From NCBI GenBank assembly GCA_965224815.1, contig CBDDAF010000003.1:1178001-1242000 (forward strand): a stretch of 64,000 nt of DNA, written 5' to 3'. The DNA is from CAYPEL01 sp036479985. GTDB lineage: Bacteria; Pseudomonadota; Gammaproteobacteria; DSM-19610. Shown here in pieces: positions 25,448-34,480 of this stretch. The notes beneath the pieces were generated by a model, which did not search any database, was not told the DNA's origin, and was given only the letters and a program-made list of their open reading frames with translations. A program made the translations under genes and the position numbers. Positions within the stretch are counted from its first letter, which is position 1; every line of letters starts with the position of its first letter.

Positions 25448-27841
25448 ATGGAAATCGACCAAAACGACGACAGTAATAACGACAATCAAACGATTGCCAA
25501 CGAAATTGTTCGCGCGAACGAAATTCTCCCCGGTTCTATTCCGATATTACCGCAAACAGATCGGCCGTTTTTCCCCGGTCAGGCCATTCCTCTACTGGTG
25601 GATCCAGATGCCTGGGGTGAAACTATCGAAGCGGCAACCGAAAAAGCCAACGGAATAATAGGCTTGCTACTGTCCAGAACCCGGCACACAGAAGAAACGG
25701 CTATCGGTGACTTCTATACTATGGGCACCGCCTGCCGTATCCATCGCGTGGGTAAGATGGACGGCCGCATGCAGGTACTTCTAGAGGGCGTTCAACGTTT
25801 CAAAATAACTAAATGGATTACGAGTAAGGCACCCTTCAGTGCACGCGTCGAATATTTCGCTGAAGAAAAGTACAAAGAAATCCCCGACATCAAAGCTTAT
25901 GCTGTCTCTATCATCAATACCATCAAAGAATTGATTCCGCTTAATCCATTATACGGCGAAGAGTTCAAACTGTTCGTCGAACATTTCCACCCGAATGATC
26001 CTTCTCATCTGGCTGACTTTGCCGCCAGCCTGACAACCTCGGCACGTAAGGAACAACAACAGGTTCTGGAAGCGGTTGATCTACTGACACGCATGAAACA
26101 TGTACATGTGTTGATTAACAAGGAACTGGAACTGGCCAAGGCACAGGCAGACATCCGCAAACAGGTCGAACATGAAATGCAGGATCACCAGCGTGAACAT
26201 ATCCTGCGTGAACAGCTTAAAATTATCCAGAAAGAATTAGGTATTTCCAAGGATGATCGTACGGCTGAGGCGGATAAATTCCGCGAGCGTTTGGAAACGC
26301 TGGAAATACCGGACACCGCACAAAAACGCATTGATGAAGAGATGCAAAAGTTTTCCGTACTGGAAACAGGCTCACCTGAATACGCTACCACGCGAAATTA
26401 TCTGGACTGGCTGACGGTATTACCCTGGGGGAAACACACCCAAGATCAGCTCGACCTAAAACAGGCACGTGAAATCCTTGACGATGATCACGTCGGACTG
26501 GATGACATCAAGACACGTATTCTTGAATTCATCGGTGTCGGTATTATGAAAGGTGAGGTTTCTGGCTCGATAATTCTCTTTGTTGGCCCGCCCGGTGTGG
26601 GTAAAACCTCACTAGGCCGTTCGATTGCGCGCTCACTGGGACGCAAATTTTTCCGTTTTTCGCTCGGCGGCATGCGTGATGAAGCTGAAATTAAAGGCCA
26701 CCGCCGCACCTACATCGGAGCCATGCCTGGCAAGTTTATCCGGGCAATTAAAGACACACAATCCGCAAACCCTGTGATCATGCTTGATGAAATCGACAAG
26801 GTGGGTAGTTCTTACCAAGGTGATCCGGCATCCGCTTTGCTTGAAGTGCTTGATCCGGAACAAAACGCGGATTTCCTCGATCACTACCTGGACGTTCCTT
26901 TTGATTTGTCCAAAGCTCTGTTTATTTGCACGGCCAACCAACTGGATACTATTCCCGGTCCGTTGCTGGATCGTATGGAAGTCATCCAGCTGTCCGGCTA
27001 TCTGGCCAGTGAGAAACTGGACATTGCAAGCAAACATTTACTGCCCCGACAAATCGAACGCGCCGGGTTAAAAAAACGCGGTCAACTACGCATCGACAAA
27101 GCGGCATTACGCAAAATTATCGAAAACTATGCACGCGAAGCCGGTGTACGGCGACTGGAAAAATATCTTGGCACCATCGCCCGCAAAGCAGTTATGAAAA
27201 TCCTTAACGGTGAAAAAACACCGATCCATGTTCGTGCTGGTGATATTGAGGACTATCTCGGTAAAGCGATTTTCCAGAAAGAAAAACGTCAATCAGGTGT
27301 TGGTGTCATCACCGGTCTGGCATGGACAGCCATGGGTGGCGTCACGCTGACTATTGAAGCGACGCGCATTCACAGTTTACAACGTGGCTTTAAATTAACC
27401 GGACAACTTGGTAATGTGATGCGCGAATCAGCCGAAATTGCCTACAGCTATATCATGGCCAATGCCGAACGCTGGGGTGCAAAGCTCGAATTATTCGAAA
27501 AGTCATTCATTCATTTACACGTACCGGCCGGCGCCACTCCCAAGGATGGACCCAGTGCAGGAGTTACTATGGCCAGCGCATTGCTGTCACTGGCACGCGG
27601 TCGCAAACTAGTGCGTAAGTTGGCAATGACCGGTGAACTTACTCTGACCGGTCAGGTGTTACCAGTTGGCGGTATACGTGAAAAAGTAATCGCCGCACGC
27701 CGTGTCAATATCAAGGAGCTCATCCTTCCGGAAGCTAATCGGGGTGACTTCGAAGAAATTCCTGATTACATACGCGAAGGATTAACGGTGCATTTTGCCA
27801 GCCAGTTTTCTGACATCGTGCCTGTTTTATTTGAAAAATAA
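25448..27841 (+). CDS. lon: ATP-dependent protease Lon (endopeptidase La)
   Basis: A 797-residue Lon protease degrading misfolded and regulatory proteins. An acidic N-terminal tail (about 40 residues) precedes the LON substrate domain (ILPQTDRPFFPGQAIPLLV). The AAA+ module has Walker A FVGPPGVGKTSLG near 377-389 and Walker B VIMLDEIDKVG. The proteolytic domain has Ser703 in PKDGPSAGV and Lys746 in GGIREKV. The N-terminus differs from E. coli Lon, and this may be a second-type Lon. The ribosome site is poor. A pseudouridine synthase gene follows after 14 bases. Confidence 0.95.
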   Translation: MEIDQNDDSNNDNQTIANEIVRANEILPGSIPILPQTDRPFFPGQAIPLLVDPDAWGETIEAATEKANGIIGLLLSRTRHTEETAIGDFYTMGTACRIHRVGKMDGRMQVLLEGVQRFKITKWITSKAPFSARVEYFAEEKYKEIPDIKAYAVSIINTIKELIPLNPLYGEEFKLFVEHFHPNDPSHLADFAASLTTSARKEQQQVLEAVDLLTRMKHVHVLINKELELAKAQADIRKQVEHEMQDHQREHILREQLKIIQKELGISKDDRTAEADKFRERLETLEIPDTAQKRIDEEMQKFSVLETGSPEYATTRNYLDWLTVLPWGKHTQDQLDLKQAREILDDDHVGLDDIKTRILEFIGVGIMKGEVSGSIILFVGPPGVGKTSLGRSIARSLGRKFFRFSLGGMRDEAEIKGHRRTYIGAMPGKFIRAIKDTQSANPVIMLDEIDKVGSSYQGDPASALLEVLDPEQNADFLDHYLDVPFDLSKALFICTANQLDTIPGPLLDRMEVIQLSGYLASEKLDIASKHLLPRQIERAGLKKRGQLRIDKAALRKIIENYAREAGVRRLEKYLGTIARKAVMKILNGEKTPIHVRAGDIEDYLGKAIFQKEKRQSGVGVITGLAWTAMGGVTLTIEATRIHSLQRGFKLTGQLGNVMRESAEIAYSYIMANAERWGAKLELFEKSFIHLHVPAGATPKDGPSAGVTMASALLSLARGRKLVRKLAMTGELTLTGQVLPVGGIREKVIAARRVNIKELILPEANRGDFEEIPDYIREGLTVHFASQFSDIVPVLFEK

Positions 27842-27855
27842 ATTGGCAGCACGGT

Positions 27856-28386
27856 GTGATTGTTCTGATTAACAAACCTTTCCGGGTGCTTTCACAGTTT
27901 ACGACGGACAGCGACAAGCAAACTCTAGCTGACTTCATTGACATCAAAAATGTCTATGTGTCTGGTCGGCTGGACTATGATAGCGAAGGTCTACTGGTAT
28001 TAACCGATGACGGGAAACTGCAACAACGTATCAGCAATCCTCGCTATAACAAGCTCAAGGAGTACTGGGTACAGGTGGAAGGTATCCCTGAAGAATCAGA
28101 TCTCGACCGTTTACGCAATGGCATCATACTCAAAGATGGTGCCACCAAACCAGCACCGTCCAGTCGGATAGAACCACCTCGCCTGTGGACACGAACGCCA
28201 CCCATCAGAGAAAGAAAAAATATTCCAACCAGCTGGCTGAATATCGTGCTAAGCGAAGGACGTAACCGGCAAATCAGGCGAATGACCGCACATATCGGTT
28301 ATCCAACTTTGCGTTTGATTCGTCACCGGGTGGGGGAATGGAATCTTGATGAGATTCCAGTTGGAGAATACCTTGTTAAGGAATAA
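27856..28386 (+). CDS. rluE: Pseudouridine synthase, RluE type
   Basis: A 176-residue pseudouridine synthase of the RsuA/RluB/E/F group. The catalytic motif is VSGRLDYDSEGLLVLTDDG, with the active aspartate in GRLDYDSEG. The C-terminal signature is LSEGRNRQIRRMTAHIGYPTLRL. The absence of an S4 domain and short length match RluE, which modifies U2457 of 23S rRNA in E. coli. Start GTG at 27856, 14 bases after lon, so probably in the same transcript. Confidence 0.92.
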   Translation: MIVLINKPFRVLSQFTTDSDKQTLADFIDIKNVYVSGRLDYDSEGLLVLTDDGKLQQRISNPRYNKLKEYWVQVEGIPEESDLDRLRNGIILKDGATKPAPSSRIEPPRLWTRTPPIRERKNIPTSWLNIVLSEGRNRQIRRMTAHIGYPTLRLIRHRVGEWNLDEIPVGEYLVKE

Positions 28387-28425
28387 ATGATTCGTGCATT
28401 TTGGAATTAATAACAGTATAAATAC

Positions 28426-28515
28426 TGTAGGAGCGGCTTCAGCCGCGATGAACACCGCAGCCCAATCGCGGCTGAAGCCGCTCCTACGGATTCTTGCTAA
28501 TTAAGCAAAGCTTCC
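28426..28515. repeat. REP inverted pair with right MITE end
   Basis: TGTAGGAGCGGCTTCAGCCG starts at 28426; the mate ends at 28487. CTAATTAAGCAAAGCTTCC (to 28515) is a right-end copy, six bases before the mepK stop codon. Confidence 0.9.
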
Positions 28516-28521
28516 CTGTTT

Positions 28522-29097
28522 TTACCAGTGCCGGACTTTTCCGTTATCGATGTGTATAAAATTCGATGTCGGGTAATAGCCAACACCACCGGCTTGCATG
28601 GACACGACAGCATTACGCAAATGCTTCAAATCACAACCCGGTAGATTAATATCAATGGCTCTGCCTTTCATGTGGAAACTGTTCTTTGCGACCTTACTAC
28701 TTGCGGTGCGCAACCGCTCATTGCTGGCAGGTGACCGATAGCCTGATATCACATTGTAAGAACCAGAAACTTTTACCAATTGCTGCATCACATACAAAAT
28801 ATCCAACAATCGAGTATCAATATTAATGATGTCACCGGTTCGGTGGTCACGCAGAATTTTATCAACCAACTTCATCTCATCCGCAACATATTCACCTTCC
28901 GCCCAGTAAGTTGAGCTTAGAATCTCACCCGTATGTAAATTATTAAAATCAAGGGTTCGTACCTGGACATGTTGCAGCATTGACCAGACAGGTGAAGTCG
29001 AGAGAGTAGCAGTTGCACCAGCAACTGATTTCAGGAAAAGCCGTCGGGACGGCTGTTGGCTGTGTTGAATTTTGTTAGTTCGTCGTATGGTCGTCAT
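28522..29097 (-). CDS. mepK: Peptidoglycan endopeptidase MepK-like (YcbK/DUF882)
   Basis: A 191-residue M15-like peptidase. The N-terminus has a twin-arginine signal (SRRLFLKSVAGATATL), so it is exported folded. The zinc-binding motifs of the M15A fold are YNVISGYRSPASNERLR, SFHMKGRAIDINLPG with His and Asp, and FIHIDNGKVRHW at the end. E. coli MepK cleaves mDAP-mDAP cross-links, the same bonds that L,D-transpeptidases make. It is downstream of an ldtD homologue on the same strand, as in E. coli. Confidence 0.93.
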   Translation of the reverse strand: MTTIRRTNKIQHSQQPSRRLFLKSVAGATATLSTSPVWSMLQHVQVRTLDFNNLHTGEILSSTYWAEGEYVADEMKLVDKILRDHRTGDIINIDTRLLDILYVMQQLVKVSGSYNVISGYRSPASNERLRTASSKVAKNSFHMKGRAIDINLPGCDLKHLRNAVVSMQAGGVGYYPTSNFIHIDNGKVRHW

Positions 29098-29233
29098 AGC
29101 CCGTGACGTGCAATAAATTCATGGAAACCGTGTTAGTAGTACGGAAGTATACCTGTTCGGCGGCCCCAAGTCAGTTCCCTGAAGTGCTGGTATTGCAAAC
29201 CAGCATTTTTCCCTCCAAAAGTGTGAAACAGGT

Positions 29234-30922
29234 TCAGTTTTGTAACAAACTGAGCGATCCATGGCTCGTCAGTTTGTCATCTTCACCCTGTTGCGCAACC
29301 GGCTGAATGGCCTGCGGTAAGGCCATCAGCATCAGTTTGTCTTTTTTATAGATATCTTTCCGAAATTGTACAATTCCAGACTGATCGACCCAGGCTGTCT
29401 GATAAAGCATATGCACCGGAATAGGTTCTGGCAATGCTAATATTCTGTTTTTATTGCTTTTAATAATTTTTTGTAAGGCTGACGCCTGCCAATTATCACC
29501 CATTACATAATTTGCCAAAGCAAGGGGATCTTCGAGCCTCACACACCCAGAACTAAAAGTGCGGACAGAACGTTTGAACAAGCGTCTGGATGGTGTGTCG
29601 TGTAGATATACACTGTATGGATTGGGTAACATGAACTTCACCCGGCCCAGGCTGTTACGTTCCCCAGGATCCTGGCGGAACTTAAAAGGCAGGTATTTTG
29701 AGTCCCGGTAAGCCTGCCAGTCGATCGAATAAGGATCCAGCTCCTCAGAATGTTTTCCCCAACCCGATAACACGCGAATATTTTTGCGGAAAAAATAACC
29801 TGGGTCATGCAAGACGTGCGGCATGAGATCTTCACGCGCTATTTTATCAGGAACATTCCAGTAAGGGTTAAAGACCAGGTACTTCATTTCTTTGGTAAAC
29901 GCCGGTGTCTTGCGCTCATCCTTACCGACGATGACACGCATCGACAAGGGGATTTCATCATCTTCGCGAACCTGCAACTCGAAACCGGCCATATTGACAC
30001 GAATATGACGCTCACCCAGGTCTCTGGGTAACCACCGCCAGCGTTCCAAGTTTAGAGTGATTTGTTCAATACGTTTATCAACGGATGTATGCAACGCTTC
30101 TCTTGTTGCGAGTCCCACGACACCGTCAGCTTTCAAGCCGTGCCGTTTCTGAAAATGGTTGACGGCTAGTTTAAGCTCTGCATCAAACCCAGTATCGTTG
30201 GGTATGTCGGTAACAAGATCACCACTAAGCCGTAGACGATCCCGCAATTGGATAATTTCATCCCCGGTAGCACCTAATTCAAGAGTAGGGCCGACACGTG
30301 CAATTTCAGGCCAACCACCAGACTGTGCAAGTTCGCGATAAAATCCAAGTGTAGTGACCAGTTGACGGTAGCTTTTATGTTGCGGTAACAGACCAGACAG
30401 GGTACCGGTAAAATCGTTTGACTCCAGTGCACTCTGTAACAGAGCAACGGTATCGATCTGTGGTCGATCGTAGTGCCACTCAGTATCAAAGTCAGATGGA
30501 TTTAATTGTCCTTGTGATACACGCTTCGCCAGACTCATAAATAAATCTGTTAATTGAATTTCCCTTCTGGCTTTATCCTGCATGTCTTTTGGCAGATGTG
30601 AACGGGCAGCGTTATTATCTTGCAACCCACTTGCGATCAAACCTTCAAGGCGGGCCTGATCCAGAAAGTCATGCAGTTCCTGTGCACGCTCCAGCATGCC
30701 GTCGTTGTCATACCAGACGGGTTCAAATGCACGGGAATTATAAAACCTGCTGATGTCATCCGGATTCTGCAAGCTATGGTCGTCATACCAAGGTGTTGTT
30801 GCTTCCTGGTCTAACAGTTTTATCGATTCATCCACAGTAGCATTGGCAGAAGCCTGAAACAGGCTCATGGCTACACAAATAATATATGCCCAGTATGCAG
30901 GGATTTGTGTCTGGTGTTTCAT
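29234..30922 (-). CDS. ldtD: L,D-transpeptidase LdtD (YcbB)
   Basis: A 562-residue periplasmic L,D-transpeptidase forming 3-3 peptidoglycan cross-links. Signal peptide at 1-28. A scaffold region is followed by a PG_binding_1 domain (LGATGDEIIQLRDRL, VNHFQKRHGLKADGVVG). The YkuD catalytic domain (about 320-480) has YSVYLHDTPSRRLFKRS and the nucleophile in TFSSGCVRLEDP. The capping loop between them is retained, typical of LdtD. It precedes mepK by 136 bases; a hairpin with T-run facing the plus strand lies at about 29185-29212. Confidence 0.94.
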   Translation of the reverse strand: MKHQTQIPAYWAYIICVAMSLFQASANATVDESIKLLDQEATTPWYDDHSLQNPDDISRFYNSRAFEPVWYDNDGMLERAQELHDFLDQARLEGLIASGLQDNNAARSHLPKDMQDKARREIQLTDLFMSLAKRVSQGQLNPSDFDTEWHYDRPQIDTVALLQSALESNDFTGTLSGLLPQHKSYRQLVTTLGFYRELAQSGGWPEIARVGPTLELGATGDEIIQLRDRLRLSGDLVTDIPNDTGFDAELKLAVNHFQKRHGLKADGVVGLATREALHTSVDKRIEQITLNLERWRWLPRDLGERHIRVNMAGFELQVREDDEIPLSMRVIVGKDERKTPAFTKEMKYLVFNPYWNVPDKIAREDLMPHVLHDPGYFFRKNIRVLSGWGKHSEELDPYSIDWQAYRDSKYLPFKFRQDPGERNSLGRVKFMLPNPYSVYLHDTPSRRLFKRSVRTFSSGCVRLEDPLALANYVMGDNWQASALQKIIKSNKNRILALPEPIPVHMLYQTAWVDQSGIVQFRKDIYKKDKLMLMALPQAIQPVAQQGEDDKLTSHGSLSLLQN

Positions 30923-31130
30923 AGCACCATCACCTCCTCTAACGCTTATTCGGGTTCGTCCGGAAACCCATTATTTTTATCCAACCAAATTAACGGCTGG
31001 AATTCTGGCTGCAAGTATAACTAAAGCATGCGCCTTAAAATATCAGACCACAATATGGGTCTAAATATCCTTAATTACACATACTTATAGATAAAATTAA
31101 TAACGTGGTACTAAGGGAACGCTGATAAAT

Positions 31131-31157
31131 AAAAAAGCCGGGTAATTACCCGGCTTT
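31131..31157 (-). terminator. Rho-independent terminator of tusA
   Basis: AAAGCCGGGTAATTACCCGG continues to CTTTTTT on the minus strand, a stem of nine pairs with a T-run. It lies about 30 bases after the tusA stop. A MITE-end-like GGGAACGCTGATAAAT sits directly beside it (31115-31130). Confidence 0.9.
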
Positions 31158-31183
31158 ATGGTTGGTGCAAAAACTGCGCTGGT

Positions 31184-31414
31184 TCAGGCAGTCTTTCGAA
31201 TCAGGAAAAAATACTCTCCATCTCCTTCGCTATGTTCGGCCAGCTCATGTTTGGTTTGCTCACAAAATGCCTGGAAGTCCTTAACTGAACCGGGGTCAGT
31301 CGCAACAATTCTCAACACTTGTCCAACATCTAAACTATCAATAGTCTTTTTAGCGCGTAATATTGGTAGGGGGCAATTGAGTCCACGCGCATCCAATTCT
31401 TGATCAAAATCCAT
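31184..31414 (-). CDS. tusA: TusA-family sulfur carrier
   Basis: A 76-residue TusA/SirA-fold sulfur-transfer protein. The persulfide-carrying cysteine is in LDARGLNCPLPILRAKK (CPxP motif, Cys14). TusA passes sulfur from IscS to TusBCD for 2-thiouridine in tRNA, and in some bacteria serves molybdenum cofactor or sulfur oxidation. The full domain is present with its own terminator. Several family members exist in some genomes, so the exact paralogue is not proven. Confidence 0.92.
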   Translation of the reverse strand: MDFDQELDARGLNCPLPILRAKKTIDSLDVGQVLRIVATDPGSVKDFQAFCEQTKHELAEHSEGDGEYFFLIRKTA

Positions 31415-31552
31415 ATTCCGTCCTCTAGTAATTGTTATCCAATTTCACCTGCTTTTATAAGGATAAGTAGTAACCCTGTCAACCCACTCTGTAAGTCTTT
31501 CATCTAATTTTATTAATTTTTTACTTAGACTTATTCCAGGCTGTGTAAAGCC

Positions 31553-32407
31553 TTATTTCTCAGCACTGATCATGCACACCCAGGCCGGATCTGCATCCCC
31601 TTCTGTTGCTGGCTCAAACTCTCCATCCGCTTCACCGTCTTCGTCTTCTCCCTGCCAGTAAACCGTGACATTGGAAAAACCGGCTTCTTTAAGAAGCTCC
31701 TGCACTTCCGGTAACGACCAAAGCCGCCATTCGTAGGTAAAGGCTTCCTTGATTTTGGATCCGTCATTAAATGTGAAATGAATATGACAAACAATATCAC
31801 CTGAAATTGGTTCGTAACTGGCTTGCTCCCACACATAAGTAAAACCTTTGTGTTTGGTTTTTTCCTTAATTTCTTTTTGACTCTCATAGCCACCAAAAAT
31901 GTCCATGAAAAAGATGCCGTCATCCGCCAGTCCTGCACGCGCTTTTTCAAAGTAACCACGCAAGCTGTCACGGTCTTTGAAAATCTGCCAACTGAAATTC
32001 ATTGCCATAATGACATCGACCGGATCAGTTTTTACGGTCAAAACATTATCTTCCAATAGCGTTATGCGTACCCGCTGTTCGGATTTTAAATCAGCAAGGT
32101 TATGTTCACGGCCCCAGCTCAGTACTTCTGTATCAAGATCGACACCAATCGCGCGGTTAGTCTCGCGATGACTGACCCATTCGCAGCACATTCTGGCGGT
32201 ACCACAAAAATCCTCACGTAATAGCTGCGCTTCACGACCACGAATACGTGTAAAATTGTCATCGACAAATTCGTATTCAAAATCTGTTGCCTGTACAGAC
32301 TTCTCATACAAGGCATGCCGATCTGAAGTTTCAGCGCGCGTCGGCAGCGATTTGCGACGTTTACCGGCTTTGATTTTTGGCTGATTTTGCTGAGATGTGT
32401 TTTTCAT
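31553..32407 (-). CDS. Class I SAM-dependent methyltransferase
   Basis: A 284-residue methyltransferase. The basic N-terminal tail (KIKAGKRRKSLPTR) is followed by REDFCGTARMCCEWVSHR, a variant SAM motif I, then IGVDLDTEVLSWG and DVIMAMNFSWQIF. The C-terminal sheet strand ends with an acidic, Asp/Glu-rich region (GEDEDGEADGEFEP). The substrate is unknown. It is separated from tusA by 138 bases and is divergent from the DUF938 gene. Confidence 0.88.
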   Translation of the reverse strand: MKNTSQQNQPKIKAGKRRKSLPTRAETSDRHALYEKSVQATDFEYEFVDDNFTRIRGREAQLLREDFCGTARMCCEWVSHRETNRAIGVDLDTEVLSWGREHNLADLKSEQRVRITLLEDNVLTVKTDPVDVIMAMNFSWQIFKDRDSLRGYFEKARAGLADDGIFFMDIFGGYESQKEIKEKTKHKGFTYVWEQASYEPISGDIVCHIHFTFNDGSKIKEAFTYEWRLWSLPEVQELLKEAGFSNVTVYWQGEDEDGEADGEFEPATEGDADPAWVCMISAEK

Positions 32408-32473
32408 GGGATCACTTTATGCCATAGATGAGGGCGGATTACCAACGAGGAGAAATATTATAACAATAAATCA

Positions 32474-32537
32474 TGTAGGAGCGGCTTCAGCCGCGATGAG
32501 CAACAATGCCCCTTTCGCGGCTGAAGCCGCTCCTACA
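32474..32537. repeat. REP inverted pair
   Basis: TGTAGGAGCGGCTTCAGCCG starts at 32474; the mate (CGCGGCTGAAGCCGCTCCTACA) ends at 32537, 38 bases before the DUF938 start codon. It lies between two divergent methyltransferase genes. Confidence 0.92.
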
Positions 32538-32575
32538 GATTCTTGATATTCTCGAATCACATCTGAGCAATTATT

Positions 32576-33187
32576 ATGAAACCCTTTTCTGAAGCTTGCG
32601 AACAAAACAAACTCCCTATTCTGAAAGTTTTACAGATCGAAATCGGCCACTGTAAAAAATTACTCGAAATCGGCAGCGGCACCGGTCAACACGCCGTATT
32701 TTTCGGCGGGATGTTCCCTGAACTTATCTGGCAAACCAGTGATGTATTTGATTCGCATGCTGGCATACAGCTTTGGCTGGATGAAACAGAGCTAGTCAAT
32801 GTCCTTGCACCGCTCGCGCTGGATGTAACAAATGATACCTGGCCCGGCCGCGAATACGATGCGGTATTCAGCGCCAACACCACGCACATCATGTCCTGGC
32901 AGGCCGTAGTAAAACTTTTCGAGGGTATTAGTGAAGTGTTGCAGGAACGTGGCACTTTATGTCTCTACGGCCCGTTTAACTACAACGGTGAGTATACCAG
33001 TGAAAGCAATGCCCGCTTTGATGGCTGGTTAAAAGCACGTGATCCGGAAAGCGGGGTGCGTGATTTTGAAGCTATCAATCAGCTAGCCATCAATGCCGGG
33101 ATGTCGTTAAAGAAGGATTATGAAATGCCCGCCAATAACCGTTTGCTGGTATGGACAAGAGCCAGGGAACCTTTGATTAATCCGTGA
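32576..33187 (+). CDS. DUF938 family SAM-dependent methyltransferase
   Basis: A 203-residue DUF938 protein, a class I methyltransferase-like family of unknown substrate. It has the SAM motif LLEIGSGTGQHAVFF, WQTSDVFDSH and FSANTTHIMSWQAV, and the family-specific LCLYGPFNYNGEYTSESNARFD. The natural end of such proteins is near NNRLLVWTR. The last codons (EPLINP and TGA) coincide with the left end of a MITE, GGAACCTTTGATTAAT at 33166-33181, which has thus replaced the original terminus. Confidence 0.92.
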   Translation: MKPFSEACEQNKLPILKVLQIEIGHCKKLLEIGSGTGQHAVFFGGMFPELIWQTSDVFDSHAGIQLWLDETELVNVLAPLALDVTNDTWPGREYDAVFSANTTHIMSWQAVVKLFEGISEVLQERGTLCLYGPFNYNGEYTSESNARFDGWLKARDPESGVRDFEAINQLAINAGMSLKKDYEMPANNRLLVWTRAREPLINP

Positions 33188-33258
33188 ATACTTGTAGGAG
33201 CGGCTTTAGCCGCGATGGGCTGTGCACAGTATTCATCGCGGCTAAAGCCGCTCCTACA
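33166..33258. mobile_element. REP/MITE fused to a gene's 3' end
   Basis: The left end GGAACCTTTGATTAAT (33166-33181) runs into a REP pair at 33193-33258 with full-length arms. The right terminal repeat is not recognisable before the iscR stop codon at 33272. The left end lies within the DUF938 reading frame. Confidence 0.8.
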
Positions 33259-33271
33259 AGTGCTCACTCGC

Positions 33272-33742
33272 TTACTTAACAGGTAAGTGAAACGCATTAT
33301 GCCTCTGGCTTGCAAAATCCTGGCGGTGTATGACTTCCTGAACCGCAGGCCGGTTAAGAAAATCAGCCAGAGTAATGCCATCCAGAAAATCAAAAATACG
33401 CTCACTCAGCCCACACCAAAGATCATGGGCGAGACAAAGTTCGCCTTCCTGACACTGGCTTTCACCGTTACAACTGGAATCGACTTTTTCATCGACCGCT
33501 GTAATGATGGTGGCAATGGTAATCTGGTCAGCCGATAACGCCAGCCGGTAACCACCGCCAGGGCCGCGAACACCTTCCACCAGCTTGTCACGGCGCAGCT
33601 TGGCAAAAAGTTGTTCGAGATAGGACAGGGAAATATTCTGGCAGGCAGAAATGTCAGCCAGTGTGACCGGGCCATCTTTACAATGAATAGCCAGATCCAT
33701 CATTGCCGTGACTGCATAACGGCCTTTGGTAGAAAGTCTCAT
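33272..33742 (-). CDS. iscR: Iron-sulfur cluster regulator IscR
   Basis: A 156-residue Rrf2-family regulator. The winged HTH is MRLSTKGRYAVTAMMDLA and ISLSYLEQLFAKLRRDKLV. The [2Fe-2S] ligands match E. coli IscR: Cys91, Cys97, Cys103 and His106/107-region in SSCNGESQCQEGELCLAHD. It would sense cluster status and control isc/suf genes. Unusually, no iscS, iscU or iscA follows; its downstream neighbour is a REP element and a convergent gene. Confidence 0.93.
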   Translation of the reverse strand: MRLSTKGRYAVTAMMDLAIHCKDGPVTLADISACQNISLSYLEQLFAKLRRDKLVEGVRGPGGGYRLALSADQITIATIITAVDEKVDSSCNGESQCQEGELCLAHDLWCGLSERIFDFLDGITLADFLNRPAVQEVIHRQDFASQRHNAFHLPVK

Positions 33743-33833
33743 AACTTGAGTGGGAAAAACCAGTTGCTTTAGAAAGTATGCAACCGATTATATGACGATA
33801 GACGGGAAACAAAAACCAGATTAGAACAGGGTA

Positions 33834-34352
33834 TCAGGAATCCACATCCAGCGTCTTTTTACCGGCAACCGCCTGGACAGCTTCCAGATACTGGTCTCTG
33901 CCAGGTGAATATCCATGTCCCTGTATCAAACAATAGGCTAGCCACTTCTGTAAAAAACGGTTAGCTTCCCATTTCATCTGCATAGGATAATGGTGATATG
34001 AGCGGTCATACTCGGCGTGTTTACGTCCACGCCTGCGGGTATGTGAAATTACTTCGGCAGACTGGGCATCGTGATACAGCCTGATAATCGCGTCAGGTGC
34101 AGGGAAAGATCCCGATTCGTCATTGAACTTATAAGTCAATCGCAAGGTAGTGGTATAACGAGCACGATCCAGTACTGTTAAATGTAAATCAAGCGCACCC
34201 TTTGCCCGCGACATACTGGTATCAGGAATAAGATCAAAATCGGCAACCAGACGGCGCAGCTGAATATAATTCAGCTCATACAACTCCGCCAGCCCAGGCA
34301 ACTGACTTGCCCTGACATTTGGTAGTATTGTTCGCCGACTCGTTTTCACCAT
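33834..34352 (-). CDS. DUF1249 family protein (YqiB-like)
   Basis: A 172-residue protein of the DUF1249 family (E. coli YqiB). Shared features are ELNYIQLRRLV, LTVLDRARYTTTLRL, AIIRLYHDAQSAEVIS and the end NRFLQKWLAYCLIQGHG. In E. coli yqiB is next to cpdA, but no cAMP phosphodiesterase gene is present here. Its function is unknown. It is divergent from the phosphoglucomutase gene. Confidence 0.88.
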   Translation of the reverse strand: MVKTSRRTILPNVRASQLPGLAELYELNYIQLRRLVADFDLIPDTSMSRAKGALDLHLTVLDRARYTTTLRLTYKFNDESGSFPAPDAIIRLYHDAQSAEVISHTRRRGRKHAEYDRSYHHYPMQMKWEANRFLQKWLAYCLIQGHGYSPGRDQYLEAVQAVAGKKTLDVDS

Positions 34353-34480
34353 AAAATGATCTTAGCATAGTAAAATGTGTTTGCGTCCAGTCATAATGAC
34401 TGAATCTTGTAGAGAAAACTATCGGCGTTTTCGTGCAATACTTGACAATCGAAAAGTCAAGTAAACCGGAACTATTTATT

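Noticed and set aside
29184..29212. Terminator hairpin between ldtD and mepK
   Set aside because: TGCTGGT/ACCAGCA with a T-run faces the plus strand, while both genes are on the minus strand; no plus-strand gene is present to end.
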